Shown in pieces: positions 1 to 10,001 of a stretch of 64,000 nt of DNA (position 1 is its first letter; each line of letters begins with the position of its first letter). Source of the stretch: CAVSJJ01 sp963771015 (lineage in GTDB: Bacteria > Actinomycetota > Actinomycetes > Actinomycetales > Dermatophilaceae); NCBI GenBank assembly GCA_963771015.1, contig CAVYRN010000007.1:310001-374000 (forward strand). The letters run 5' to 3'. The position numbers and the translations under genes are program-made. A model generated the notes under the pieces. That model made no database searches. It saw only the letters and a program-made list of their open reading frames with translations, and was not told the DNA's origin.

Positions 1-950
1 TCGGTCATCCCGTAGACCTGGAGGATCCGCATGTCCGGCCAGGCCGCCAGGCAGGCCCGCAGCACCGGCAGCGGAGCCGGCGAGGCGCCGTAGCCGAGGA
101 TCTTCATCCGGCTCATCGGCTCCATCGCCGCCGGGCCGGCCTGGACGAGCCCGGCGAGGACGGCGGGCACGAGGAAGGCATGGGTGCAGCCGCCGAGGAC
201 CGAGCCGATGATGCCCGGGCCGGTCACCTCCCGGAGCATCGTCGTCGGGGCGCCCTCGGCGAACCCGATGAGCGCATAACAGCTGCCGCCGACGTGGAAC
301 AGCGGCATCGCGACGAGGTTGCGGTCACCCTCGGTCATCGGGAACTGGACCTGGAGGTTCCTCGTGTGGGCGTTGAGCCCGCGATGGGTGAGCATGGCGC
401 CCTTGGGGAACCCGGTCGTGCCCGAGGTGTAGAGGATGAGGGCCGTGTCGTCGGGTGCGGCCATCCCGGCGACCGGCTCGGCCGACCCGTCGGCCAGCCA
501 CGCCTCGTAGTCCCCGCCGACGCCGACGACGACGACCCGCTCGATGCTGGGCAGGTCGTCCTTGACCGACTCGTAGGCGGGGACGAGCTCCTCACCGACG
601 AAGAGGATCCGGGGGGCGCTGTCGCCGAGGACGTGTCGCAGCTCGGCCCCGGCCAACCGCCAGTTGACGACAGCGTTGGCCGCGCCGATCTGGCCCGCGC
701 CCAGGGTGACCTCCATGGTGGCGGGGTGGTTCTTGTCGAGGACGGCGACGTGGTCACCGCGGGAGATCCCGGCCGCGAGCAACGCACCGGAGACGCGGCG
801 GACCCGCTCGCCCCACTCCCCCCACGTGTAGTCGGTGTCCTCGTAGCGCATCGCCGGCGCGTCGGGGGTCTGGGCCGCCCACCGGTAGACATCGTCGGTG
901 ATGAGTCCGGGACCGGAGCCCGCGCCCGTCCCCACACTGTCCATGGTCAT
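1..950 (-). CDS. AMP-dependent acyl-CoA synthetase/ligase (partial, C-terminus off window)
   Basis: This is an ANL-superfamily enzyme that would activate a carboxylic acid to its acyl-CoA through an acyl-adenylate. About 316 codons are visible and the frame runs off the left edge. The ATP-binding motif YTSGTTG lies at about residues 174-180, followed by FPKGAMLTH. The A5-type motif YGMTE is at the very edge. The CoA- and lysine-containing C-terminal domain is outside the window. I chose ATG at 950 because it overlaps the tetR stop as ATGA and has GGAGGT 5 nt upstream; ATG at 944 is the alternative. As the last visible gene of the TetR/AtuA/carboxylase operon, it probably makes the CoA ester that the dehydrogenase and carboxylase use. 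Substrate chain length cannot be read from the sequence. Confidence 0.9.
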   Translation of the reverse strand, partial: MTMDSVGTGAGSGPGLITDDVYRWAAQTPDAPAMRYEDTDYTWGEWGERVRRVSGALLAAGISRGDHVAVLDKNHPATMEVTLGAGQIGAANAVVNWRLAGAELRHVLGDSAPRILFVGEELVPAYESVKDDLPSIERVVVVGVGGDYEAWLADGSAEPVAGMAAPDDTALILYTSGTTGFPKGAMLTHRGLNAHTRNLQVQFPMTEGDRNLVAMPLFHVGGSCYALIGFAEGAPTTMLREVTGPGIIGSVLGGCTHAFLVPAVLAGLVQAGPAAMEPMSRMKILGYGASPAPLPVLRACLAAWPDMRILQVYGMT

Positions 951-1606
951 CGTTGACCTCCATCGCTACGTGTCAGGGTCTGAACCTTCTCGGAGAGTAT
1001 GGCCGCCCATTCCTGAGCGATCCGGTCGCGTCGGCGGGAGTCGTCGGTGAGGACGTCGGCGAGGCCGAGCCCGCGGGCCATGTCGAGGGTCGCCTGGATG
1101 AGGGCGTGGGTCGTCGGGTCCTCGTCGTCGGCGCCGAGGAGCCGGACAGCGAGGCCATGCACGCCGCGGGCGAACTTCCGCTCCAGCGGGACGATCTGGG
1201 CGCGCAGCGACTCGTCGGCGGCGGCCGCCGTCCACACCTGAAGGGCCGCCTTGAACAGGTTGTCGCTGTAGAGGCCGACGAGCAGCCGGACGACGAACTC
1301 CTCCCGGCTGCCGCGTCCCGTCGGCACGGTGACCTCGGCGAGGCCGGCGGCCCGGCGCTCGAAGACGTAGTCGAGCGCTGCGGTGATGAGGTCCTCACGG
1401 GTCGGGAAGTGGTGCTGCAGCGCGCCCCGGCTGATCCCGGCCTCGTCGGCGATGACGGTGACCGTCGCGTTCGTCCACCCGTCGCGAGCGAGGCAGGTGA
1501 TGGCGGCGTCGAGCAGCCTGGCCCGGGTCTCGCGGCTCCGGGCCTGTTTGGGCTCGCGCGCCGCGCCGGCCGGTTCGTGGGCCATCACGTTCGCGTCTGC
1601 GCTCAT
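947..1606 (-). CDS. TetR/AcrR-family transcriptional regulator
   Basis: This 219-residue protein has a TetR-type helix-turn-helix near residues 25-70, with the motifs RARLLDAAITCLARDG, ADEAGISRGALQHHF and a following PTREDLI. The C-terminal ligand-binding domain shows no specific signature. It sits inside the catabolic operon. Its ATG overlaps the stop of the biotin carboxylase gene, and its own stop overlaps the acyl-CoA ligase start, so all three are probably translationally coupled. By position it is the likely repressor of the operon and of the divergent dehydrogenase/SDR pair, acting at the palindrome around 7797-7808 and released by a pathway acyl-CoA. Target and ligand are inference. 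Confidence 0.9.
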   Translation of the reverse strand: MSADANVMAHEPAGAAREPKQARSRETRARLLDAAITCLARDGWTNATVTVIADEAGISRGALQHHFPTREDLITAALDYVFERRAAGLAEVTVPTGRGSREEFVVRLLVGLYSDNLFKAALQVWTAAAADESLRAQIVPLERKFARGVHGLAVRLLGADDEDPTTHALIQATLDMARGLGLADVLTDDSRRRDRIAQEWAAILSEKVQTLTRSDGGQR

Positions 1607-3642
1607 GAGCCGGCCCTCGTGTCGGGTCCCTCGTCGGCGCTCGCGACCGGCTCGACGACCGCGACCACCACACCCGGACCGACCTGCTGGCCCTCGGCGG
1701 CCACCCGGGCCACGGTCCCTGCCGCCGTGGCAGCCACGACATGCTCCATCTTCATCGCCTCGAGCCAGAGCAACGGGTCACCGACGTCGACGATGTCGCC
1801 GACCGAGACCGCCACCCGCACCACGAGGCCGGGCATCGGGGCGATGAGGGCTCCGGCGACGGCCTGCGCGGACGGGTCGACGAAACGGGGCAGGGCCGTG
1901 AGCGCGACCGCCCCGTCGGGCCCGCGGACGTCGCGCTCGTCACCGGACCGGCTCACGGCATACCGGCCGACGACGCCGCCCACGGAGAGGACGACGAGGT
2001 CGGGCGCCGCGGACCGGACCGTGAGGCCCTCGACGGACGGGGCCACGACGCTCATGCCGTCCCGGCCCCAGCGGTAGGCGACCTCGACCTCGGCGCCGTC
2101 GCCGGCATACCCCCGGCGCTGCGGCAGGGACGGAAGGTTCCGCCAGCCGCCCTGCGGACCGGCACCACCGCCCGCGGTATGCCGTGCGGCGTCGGCGGCG
2201 TCGGCGGCGTCGGCGAGCGCCGCGGCGACGGTGGCGAGCGTCGGGTCCCCGGCGGCCGACCGGGCGAGGCCGGCGGGGTCGTGTCGCTCGAAGAACGCGG
2301 TGTCGATGTCGCCGGCGAGGAACTCCGGGTGGGTGAGCGCACCGACGAGGAGGTCGCGGTTGGTCCGCAGGCCCTCGATGTCGCTGCGCCGCAGGGTCGC
2401 CGCAAGAAGCCGGGCCGCCTCGGCCCGGGTCGGCGCGGTCGTGATCACCTTGGCGAGCATCGGGTCGTAGTGGACGGAGACGACGCTGCCGTCGGCGACC
2501 CCGGAGTCGAGGCGCACTCCGCGGCCCTCGACGACGGCGAGCTCGGCGGCGACATCCGGCACGTGGAACCGGCGGATCGTGCCGGACTGGGGCCGCCAGC
2601 CGTCCGTCGCGTCCTCGGCGTACAGCCGGGCCTCGATCGACCACCCGCGCACCGGCGGCGGCGACCCGGCCAGCGCGAGCCCCTCGGCGATGTCGAGCTG
2701 GAGCCCGACGAGATCGACGCCGGTGACGTTCTCGGTCACCGGGTGCTCGACCTGGAGCCGGGTGTTCATCTCGAGGAAGGAGAAGCTTCCGTCGTTGTCG
2801 GCGAGGAACTCGACGGTGCCGGCGCCGACGTAGCCGATGACCTCGCCGGCCGAGCGAGCGGCCTCCATCAGGGCGGCCCGCATCGCCGGGCCGATCCGCT
2901 CGACGAGCGGCGAGGGCGCCTCCTCGATGACCTTCTGGTGCCGGCGCTGCAGCGAGCACTCGCGTTCGCCGAGCGTCCACACCGTGCCGTGGGCGTCGGC
3001 GATGATCTGGACCTCGATGTGCCGCCCCGTCGCGAGGTACGGCTCGCAGAAGACCGTCGCGTCGCCGAACGCCGACCCCGCCTCACGTGCCGCGCCCTCG
3101 ACGGCCGCGGGGAGGTCCTCGAGCGAGGTGACGACCCGCATCCCCCGGCCGCCACCACCGGCGGAGGCCTTGACGAGGATCGGCAGGTCGGCCGCGGTGA
3201 CGGCCGACGGCTCCAGCCGCGGCAGCACCGGGACCCCGGCCTCGGCCATCACCGCCTTGGACTCGATCTTGCTGCCCATGAGGGCGATCGCGTCCGGCGG
3301 CGGGCCCACCCAGGTCAGGCCTGCGTCGATGACGGCCCGGGCGAAGTCGGCATTCTCGGACAGGAAGCCGTAGCCCGGGTGAACCGCGTCGGCGCCGGCC
3401 CGTTGCGCGGCGTCGACGATCGCGGTGATCGACAGGTAGGTCTGCGTCGGGGTCACCCCGGGGAGGCGGACCGCCCGGTCGGCGTCCGCGACGTGGCAGG
3501 CGTCGGCGTCCGCGTCCGAGAAGACGGCCACCGTGGCCAGCCCCCGGGCCCGACAGGTCCGGAACACCCGGCGGGCGACCTCCCCGCGGTTCGCGACGAG
3601 AACGGAGGCGATGGGTCGCGGCTGTGCCGCTGCGCTCGTCAT
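1603..3642 (-). CDS. Acyl-CoA carboxylase alpha subunit (biotin carboxylase + BCCP)
   Basis: ATP-dependent carboxylation of protein-bound biotin, the first half-reaction of acyl-CoA carboxylases of the methylcrotonyl-, geranyl- or propionyl-CoA type. The 679-residue protein begins with the typical VLVANRGEVARRVFR. It has the glycine-rich ATP loop KASAGGGGRGMR, the FLEMNTRLQVEHPVTE catalytic segment and a C-terminal biotinyl domain with EAMKMEH, where K631 is the biotinylation site. The length matches fused BC-BCCP subunits. It starts 7 nt after the carboxyltransferase stop and overlaps tetR by ATGA. It most likely partners the carboxyltransferase encoded just upstream. Analogues are AtuF, LiuD and AccA-type subunits; which acyl-CoA is used cannot be settled here. 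Confidence 0.92.
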   Translation of the reverse strand: MTSAAAQPRPIASVLVANRGEVARRVFRTCRARGLATVAVFSDADADACHVADADRAVRLPGVTPTQTYLSITAIVDAAQRAGADAVHPGYGFLSENADFARAVIDAGLTWVGPPPDAIALMGSKIESKAVMAEAGVPVLPRLEPSAVTAADLPILVKASAGGGGRGMRVVTSLEDLPAAVEGAAREAGSAFGDATVFCEPYLATGRHIEVQIIADAHGTVWTLGERECSLQRRHQKVIEEAPSPLVERIGPAMRAALMEAARSAGEVIGYVGAGTVEFLADNDGSFSFLEMNTRLQVEHPVTENVTGVDLVGLQLDIAEGLALAGSPPPVRGWSIEARLYAEDATDGWRPQSGTIRRFHVPDVAAELAVVEGRGVRLDSGVADGSVVSVHYDPMLAKVITTAPTRAEAARLLAATLRRSDIEGLRTNRDLLVGALTHPEFLAGDIDTAFFERHDPAGLARSAAGDPTLATVAAALADAADAADAARHTAGGGAGPQGGWRNLPSLPQRRGYAGDGAEVEVAYRWGRDGMSVVAPSVEGLTVRSAAPDLVVLSVGGVVGRYAVSRSGDERDVRGPDGAVALTALPRFVDPSAQAVAGALIAPMPGLVVRVAVSVGDIVDVGDPLLWLEAMKMEHVVAATAAGTVARVAAEGQQVGPGVVVAVVEPVASADEGPDTRAGS

Positions 3643-3649
3643 GGCTGCC

Positions 3650-5248
3650 TCACATCCTGAAGACGCCGAAGGCGTCGGTCCCCTGGACCGGCGCGGAGTG
3701 GATGGCCGACAGGGCGAGGCCGAGGACCGTCCGAGTGTCGCGCGGGTCGATGATCCCGTCGTCGTAGACCATCCCGGACAGGACCAGCGGCACCGACTCG
3801 GACTCGATCTGCCGCTCGATGGCGGCCCGGAGGGCGAGCCCCGCCTCCTCGTCGAAGGCCTTGCCGAGCGCGAGAGCCGAGGCCTTCGACACCGAGTACG
3901 TCACGTCGGCGAGCTGTTGGGCGCCCATCACCGAGGACCGCGCGCTCGGCCAGGTGAAGACGAACCGCGGGTCGAACGCCCGCCCGCACATCCCGTAGTG
4001 CCCCGCGCCGTAGGAGGCCCCGATGAGGACGGAGAGGTGCGGGACGGTCGAGTTCGACACGGCGTTGATCATCATCGACCCGTGCTTGATGATCCCGCCC
4101 TGCTCGTACTCCTTCCCGACCATGTAGCCCGTCGTGTTGTGCAGGAAGATCAGCGGGGTGTCGTAGCGGTTGGCCAGCTGGATGAACTGGGTCGCCTTCT
4201 GCGACTCCGCGCTGAACAGCACGCCCCGGCTGTTGGCGAGGACGCCGACGGGGAAGCCGTGGACCTGTGCCCACCCGGTGACGAGCGAGGTGCCGTACTC
4301 CGGCTTGAACTCGTCGAAGTCGGAGTCGTCGACGACCCGGGCGATGACCTCGCGGGGGTCGAACGGGTTGCGTAGGTCGGCCGGCACGATGCCGAGAAGC
4401 TCCTCGGCGGCATACCGGGGCTCCCGCGCCGCGGCGGTGACCGGACCGGCGGCCTTGCGCCAGTTGAGCCTCGCGACGATCCGCCGGCCGATCCGGATCG
4501 CGTCGGCCTCGTCGACGGCGTAGTGGTCGGCCAGCCCGGAGACCCGGGCGTGCATCCGTGCCCCACCGAGCGACTCATCGTCGCTCTCCTCACCGGTGGC
4601 CGCCTTGACGAGGGGCGGCCCGGCGAGGAAGACCTTCGAGCGCTGGTCGATCATCACGACGTGGTCGCTCATGCCGGGAAGGTAGGCGCCGCCGGCGGTC
4701 GAGTTGCCGAAGACGAGGGCGATGGTGGGTATGCCGGCCTTGGACAGCCGGGTGAGGTTGCGGAAGGTCGCGCCGCCGGGGATGAAGATGTCCTTCTGGG
4801 TCGGCAGGTCGGCCCCACCGGACTCGACCAGGGTGATGAGCGGGAGCCGGTTCGTCTCGGCGATCTCCTGCAGCCGCAGGATCTTGCGCAGCCCCCACGG
4901 GTTCATCGACCCGCCCTTGATCGTGGGGTCGTTGGCGACGATGAGGCACTCGACGCCGCTGACGACGCCGATCCCTCCGGCGACGCTGCCGCCGACGGCG
5001 AAGCCGGAGCCGAAGCCGGCCAGCGCGCACAGCTCGAGGAACGGGGTGTCCCGGTCGAGCAGCAGCTCGATCCGCTCCCGGGCGGTCATCTTGCCGCGGG
5101 AGGCATGCCGTGCCGCGGCCTGCTCGCCGCCGCCGGCGAGGGCCTTGGCGTGCTCGGCCTCGACCTCGGCGAGCCGCTCGCGCATCGTCGCGGACGCCGC
5201 CGAGAAGCCCTCGCTCGCGGTGTCGAGCGTCGATCTCAGGACCGTCAT
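3650..5248 (-). CDS. Acyl-CoA carboxylase beta subunit (carboxyltransferase, AtuC/LiuB type)
   Basis: Transfers CO2 from carboxybiotin to an enoyl-CoA. The 532-residue protein has both crotonase-fold halves. The N-terminal half carries GNSTAGGAYLPGMSD and the C-terminal half carries HNTTGYMVGKEYEQGG and SYGAGHYGMCGRAFDPRF, a signature of the methylcrotonyl-/geranyl-CoA carboxylase branch rather than of acetyl/propionyl-CoA enzymes. The ATG at 5248 overlaps the stop of the AtuA-family gene (ATGA), so the two are coupled. Its partner is the BC-BCCP subunit directly downstream. Association with AtuA favours a terpenoid-like branched enoyl-CoA, while leucine-derived 3-methylcrotonyl-CoA remains possible. 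No HMG-CoA lyase is in view. Confidence 0.92.
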   Translation of the reverse strand: MTVLRSTLDTASEGFSAASATMRERLAEVEAEHAKALAGGGEQAAARHASRGKMTARERIELLLDRDTPFLELCALAGFGSGFAVGGSVAGGIGVVSGVECLIVANDPTIKGGSMNPWGLRKILRLQEIAETNRLPLITLVESGGADLPTQKDIFIPGGATFRNLTRLSKAGIPTIALVFGNSTAGGAYLPGMSDHVVMIDQRSKVFLAGPPLVKAATGEESDDESLGGARMHARVSGLADHYAVDEADAIRIGRRIVARLNWRKAAGPVTAAAREPRYAAEELLGIVPADLRNPFDPREVIARVVDDSDFDEFKPEYGTSLVTGWAQVHGFPVGVLANSRGVLFSAESQKATQFIQLANRYDTPLIFLHNTTGYMVGKEYEQGGIIKHGSMMINAVSNSTVPHLSVLIGASYGAGHYGMCGRAFDPRFVFTWPSARSSVMGAQQLADVTYSVSKASALALGKAFDEEAGLALRAAIERQIESESVPLVLSGMVYDDGIIDPRDTRTVLGLALSAIHSAPVQGTDAFGVFRM

Positions 5249-6972
5249 GGCGTCCGTCCGTCCGAGGGGGTGAGCAGAGACACCGGGACCTCGACGCGGC
5301 GCGAGCGGAGCCACTCGGCCAGGCCCTTGGCCTGCGGGTCGAACCGGGCGTTGTAGGCGACGCCCTCGCCGAGCAGCCCCTCGACGACGACGTTGACCGC
5401 CCGCAGCCCGGGCAGCACCGTCCGCGTCAGCGGGAGGTCGGCCAGCTCGGGGAGCAGCGTGCGGAGCCGGTCGACGGTGAGGGTGGCGACGAGCCAGGCG
5501 TAGGCGGCGTCGCTGCGCGCCCAGACGCCGATGTTGGCGTTGCCGCCCTTGTCGCCGCTGCGGGCCCCGACGACGAGCCCGAGCGGTACCAGCCGGGTGG
5601 GACCGGCGGCGACCTCGGCCGCGGGGGAGTCGAGGGCAAGCGGCTCCAGCGTCATCGTGCGCTCGGGCGGCGGGACCACCTGGGTGGTGCCGCCGGGGAG
5701 ATGGGCGAGATGGGGCACCGCGCCCTGTGGGACGTAGCCGGGCGTGAAGACCCCGTATGCCGCACCGGCGCCGGGAGGCGTGGTCGCGAAGAAGCCGGGA
5801 TAGCTCCCCAGGGCGATCTCGACGGCGGCGTTGGAGAAGGCCCGGCCGACGGCACGCTCGTCCGCGTCCCGCCCGACGACGGTGAGCCGGGCGCAGGCGC
5901 GCTCCTCGGTGTCGGCATCCGCGTGGTCGGTCCGGGCGAGGGTCCAGGTCAGCTCCGCGGGCCGCCGCGCGAGGGCGTCCTCGAACTGGCGCCTGGTCAG
6001 CTCGGCCTTGGCCTCGATGTCGAGGCCGACGAGGACGAAGGTCATCTCGTTGCGGTAGCCGCCGACGCTGGTGCACGACACCTTGAGGTCGGGGGGCGGC
6101 GGTTCGCCCCGGACACCCGAGATGCGCACCCGGTCCGGCCCGTCGCCGTCGGCCTCGACGCGCACCGAGTCCAGGCGCATCGTCACGTCGGGTCCGGCAT
6201 ACCGGGCATCGCCGACCTCGTAGAGGAGCTGGGACAGGACGGTGTCGACGGTGACCGCACCCGCGGTCCCGGGGTGCTTGGTGATGACCGAGCTGCCGTC
6301 GGCGAGGATCTCGGCGATGGGGAAACCCGGTCGGACGAGGTCGGGGACCTCGGTGAAGAACGCGTAGTTGCCCCCGCTCGCCTGGGTACCGCACTCGATG
6401 ACGTGGCCGGCGGCCACCGCTCCGGCCAGGGCGTCGTATGCCGTCGGCTCCCAGCCGAAGTGCGCCATCGCCGGGCCGACGACGACCGAGGCGTCGGTGA
6501 CGCGGCCCGTGAGCACGACGTCCGCTCCGGCACGGAGGCACGCGGCGATGCCCGCGGCGCCGAGGTAGGCGTGCGCGGCGAGCGGCGCACCGAGGCCGAG
6601 CTCGTCGGCCCGGGCGGTGAGGTCGTCCCCGTCGACGTAGCCGACCCGGACGTCGAGGCCGAGCCGGCCGGCGAGCGCCTCGACGGCCTCGGCCAGTCCG
6701 GCCGGGTTGACCCCGCCGGCGTTGGCGACGAGGGAGACGCCTCGCTCACGGGCCAGGCCGAGCCCGTCCTCGAGCTGGCGGAGGAAGGTCCTGGCGAACC
6801 CGGCGCTCGGGTCCTTGGCGCGGTCGCGGGCGAGGATGAGCATCGTCAGCTCGGCGAGGTAGTCGCCGGTGAGGACGTCGAGCGGGCCGCCGACGAGCAT
6901 CTCGCGCATGGCGGAGAGCCGGTCGCCGTAGAAGCCGGAGCAGTTGCCGATGCGCAGCGGGGCGTCGCTCAC
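5245..6972 (-). CDS. AtuA-family protein (acyclic terpene utilisation, DUF1446)
   Basis: The family founder AtuA is needed for growth on citronellol/geraniol in Pseudomonas, but its chemistry is not known. The 575-residue protein has a DUF1446 part beginning IGNCSGFYGDRLSAMREML, with GGVNPAGL and ECGTQASGGNYAFF. A second AtuA-like C-terminal domain begins at about residue 460 and contains ARSGDKGGNANIGVW. The GTG start at 6972 overlaps the stop of the upstream TIGR03084 gene (GTGA), and its own stop overlaps the carboxyltransferase ATG. The two domains are separate proteins in some organisms and are fused here. The role assignment is by family only. Confidence 0.88.
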   Translation of the reverse strand: MSDAPLRIGNCSGFYGDRLSAMREMLVGGPLDVLTGDYLAELTMLILARDRAKDPSAGFARTFLRQLEDGLGLARERGVSLVANAGGVNPAGLAEAVEALAGRLGLDVRVGYVDGDDLTARADELGLGAPLAAHAYLGAAGIAACLRAGADVVLTGRVTDASVVVGPAMAHFGWEPTAYDALAGAVAAGHVIECGTQASGGNYAFFTEVPDLVRPGFPIAEILADGSSVITKHPGTAGAVTVDTVLSQLLYEVGDARYAGPDVTMRLDSVRVEADGDGPDRVRISGVRGEPPPPDLKVSCTSVGGYRNEMTFVLVGLDIEAKAELTRRQFEDALARRPAELTWTLARTDHADADTEERACARLTVVGRDADERAVGRAFSNAAVEIALGSYPGFFATTPPGAGAAYGVFTPGYVPQGAVPHLAHLPGGTTQVVPPPERTMTLEPLALDSPAAEVAAGPTRLVPLGLVVGARSGDKGGNANIGVWARSDAAYAWLVATLTVDRLRTLLPELADLPLTRTVLPGLRAVNVVVEGLLGEGVAYNARFDPQAKGLAEWLRSRRVEVPVSLLTPSDGRTP

Positions 6973-7763
6973 GGCCGGTCCCGCTCCACGAGCGACGCGC
7001 GGACGACGTCCTTGGGCGGGCCCGCGAACGCCTGGGCGAAGCGGAGCCATCGGGCGGCCTCCTCGCCGTGCGCGGCGACGTCGACCTCGCCGACCTCCCG
7101 CCGCTGGGTGACGACGAGACAGAAGGCCTCGGCAGAGCCGGTCACCCGCTCGGCGGCATCCTCCGGTCCCCACGTCCACCGGCCGCCACCGGGGGCGCCG
7201 AGGTCGACGCGGAACGGCTCGGCCGGGGGCTCCAGGCCGTTGACCCGGTAGGCGTAGTCGCGGGTGCGCACCCCGAGATGCGCCACGTCGCGGAGCCGTT
7301 GCGTCGGGGTCCGGGTGACGCCGAGAGCGTCGGCCACGTCCTGGCCGTGGGCCCAGGTCTCCATGAGCCGGGCCGTCACCATCGAGCGTGGCTTCAACGC
7401 CGGACCGAACCACGGGATCCGCTCGTCGGCCGGCACGTCGGCGAGGGCGGTGGCGAGCCGCTCTCGACCGTCCCGCCACCGGTCCAGCAGCTCCCCGGCC
7501 GGCCACTGGGCCCGCCGGCCCGCCTCGGCGTCGGTCACGTCGAGCGGTGTCCGGGCCGCCTGCTCGAGGATCTCGGCGAAGGCCGTGGGGTCGGCGATGG
7601 CGAGCAGGGCCACCTCGTCGCTCCACTGCAGATGGCCGACCTGGTGGGCCACGGTCCACCCGACCGCCGGGGTCGGGGCCCGCCACCGGTCCGCCGGGAG
7701 GTCACGGACGAGAGCGTCGAGGTCGTCACCCTCGGCGCGCAGGGCGCGGATGCTCTCGTCCAT
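6969..7763 (-). CDS. TIGR03084-family protein (DinB/maleylpyruvate isomerase-like fold)
   Basis: A 264-residue actinobacterial protein of the mycothiol-dependent maleylpyruvate isomerase/DinB superfamily. The N-terminal four-helix part carries TPAVGWTVAHQVGHLQWSD and METWAHGQDVADALG, whose histidines are expected to bind a metal. The C-terminal part is SCP2-like. It is the first gene of the minus-strand catabolic operon. I prefer ATG at 7763. The frame stays open upstream to a TTG at 7799, but that codon lies inside the operator palindrome. No Shine-Dalgarno is obvious. Function is unknown; a mycothiol-dependent or metal-dependent isomerase step in the pathway is a reasonable guess. Confidence 0.8.
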   Translation of the reverse strand: MDESIRALRAEGDDLDALVRDLPADRWRAPTPAVGWTVAHQVGHLQWSDEVALLAIADPTAFAEILEQAARTPLDVTDAEAGRRAQWPAGELLDRWRDGRERLATALADVPADERIPWFGPALKPRSMVTARLMETWAHGQDVADALGVTRTPTQRLRDVAHLGVRTRDYAYRVNGLEPPAEPFRVDLGAPGGGRWTWGPEDAAERVTGSAEAFCLVVTQRREVGEVDVAAHGEEAARWLRFAQAFAGPPKDVVRASLVERDRP

Positions 7764-7796
7764 GGGGGGACGATAGCCACCGAACGCTGAATCAAG

Positions 7797-7808
7797 CAAG
7801 CATGCTTG
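7797..7808. promoter_or_regulatory. Palindromic operator between divergent catabolic operons
   Basis: CAAGCATGCTTG is a perfect 12-bp palindrome. It extends imperfectly to AAGCAAGCATGCTTGTTT (7794-7811) with one mismatched pair. It lies in the 77-bp gap between the divergent TIGR03084 gene (start 7763) and acyl-CoA dehydrogenase (start 7841). The size and symmetry suit a TetR-family dimer, and the only regulator in the locus is the TetR at 947-1606. Assignment to that protein is inference. Confidence 0.7.
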
Positions 7809-7840
7809 TTTTGCCGAGGCGGAGGGACTAGCGTCCGACC

Positions 7841-8986
<1,146 letters not shown>

Positions 8987-9049
8987 CCGACCCCGACGGC
9001 CCCCGCCGTCCGACCCGCACGCACGTCCCCGGTTGCCTAGGAGGCCCCC

Positions 9050-9871
9050 TTGTCCACCCTCGAAGGCCGCACCATCCTCATGTCCGGCGGCAGCCGTGGC
9101 ATCGGGCTCGCCATCGCCCTGCGCGCCGCCCGCGACGGCGCCAACGTCACCCTGCTCGCCAAGACGGCCGAGCCACACCCGCGGCTCGAGGGCACCGTCC
9201 ACACCGCCGCCGCGGCCATCGAGGAGGCCGGCGGCCATGCCCTCGCCGTCGTCGGCGACGTCCGCGAGGAGGCCTCGGTCGACGACGCGGTGGCGCAGAC
9301 GGTCGAGCGCTTCGGCGGCATCGACATCGTCGTCAACAACGCCAGCGCCATCGACCTGTCGCCGACGACGGCGTTGTCGATGAAGAAGTTCGACCTCATG
9401 CAGACCATCAACTGCCGGGGCTCGTTCCTGCTGGCCCAGCGGGCCATCCCCCACCTCAAGGAGTCGACGAACCCGCACATCCTCACCCTGTCGCCGCCGA
9501 TCAACCTCGACCCGAAGTGGGCCGGCGCGCACCTCGGCTACACGATCTCGAAGTACTCGATGAGCATGGTCACCCTCGGCCTCGCCGAGGAGCTCCGGCC
9601 GGCCGGCATCGCGGCGAACTCGCTCTGGCCGCGGACGACGATCGCCACCGCGGCGGTGCGCAACCTCCTCGGCGGTGAGGCGATCGTCGCTCGGTCGCGG
9701 ACCCCGGAGATCATGGCCGACGCGGCATACCTCGTCCTGACCTCGCCCGCCCGGGAGCGCTCCGGCAACTTCTTCATCGACGAGGACGTGCTCGCCGAGG
9801 CGGGGATCACCGACCTGTCGGTCTACGGCGGCACCGCCGGCGAGCTCATGCCGGACATCTTCCTCGACTGA
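9050..9871 (+). CDS. Short-chain dehydrogenase/reductase (HSDL2/AtuB-like)
   Basis: NAD(P)-dependent oxidoreductase of 273 residues. The nucleotide-binding motif is GGSRGIG at 13-19, NNAS at 96-99, and the catalytic residues S148 and YTISK (Y164, K168) are present. The extended loop with KTAEPHPRLEGTVHTAA is typical of the HSDL2-like subgroup that includes citronellol dehydrogenase-type SDRs. The start is TTG at 9050 with AGGAGG 6 nt upstream. It lies 63 bp behind the acyl-CoA dehydrogenase and is probably co-transcribed. In an Atu-like pathway it could oxidise an alcohol or act on a hydroxyacyl intermediate; the substrate is unknown. Confidence 0.88.
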   Translation: MSTLEGRTILMSGGSRGIGLAIALRAARDGANVTLLAKTAEPHPRLEGTVHTAAAAIEEAGGHALAVVGDVREEASVDDAVAQTVERFGGIDIVVNNASAIDLSPTTALSMKKFDLMQTINCRGSFLLAQRAIPHLKESTNPHILTLSPPINLDPKWAGAHLGYTISKYSMSMVTLGLAEELRPAGIAANSLWPRTTIATAAVRNLLGGEAIVARSRTPEIMADAAYLVLTSPARERSGNFFIDEDVLAEAGITDLSVYGGTAGELMPDIFLD

Positions 9872-9915
9872 CCTCCCCGTCGCCGGCACCCCCTCGCCGG
9901 CACCTCATCACCGCG

Positions 9916-9968
9916 AGAGGTGGGGATCCGCCCCTTCCGAGGCTGTGAAGGGGCGGATCTCCACCTCT
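9916..9968. terminator. Long stem-loop downstream of SDR
   Basis: Two 22-nt arms (9916-9937 and 9947-9968) pair over their full length with one G-U, around a 9-nt loop. The stem is far stronger than ordinary local structure. No T-run follows on either side, so if it is a terminator it is of the U-less actinobacterial kind. It separates the plus-strand SDR from the palindrome-controlled transporter gene. Confidence 0.6.
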
Positions 9969-10001
9969 GGCCGCCGGATCTGGCCCACTTCTCGACATTT
10001 A

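Noticed and set aside
1741..3660. Plus-strand open frame of about 640 codons opposite the biotin carboxylase
   Set aside because: It mirrors the GC-biased third positions of the real minus-strand gene and has no recognised motif or ribosome binding site.
7764..7799. TTG at 7799 as the start of the TIGR03084 gene
   Set aside because: It lies inside the operator palindrome and has no ribosome binding site; ATG at 7763 gives the normal family start.
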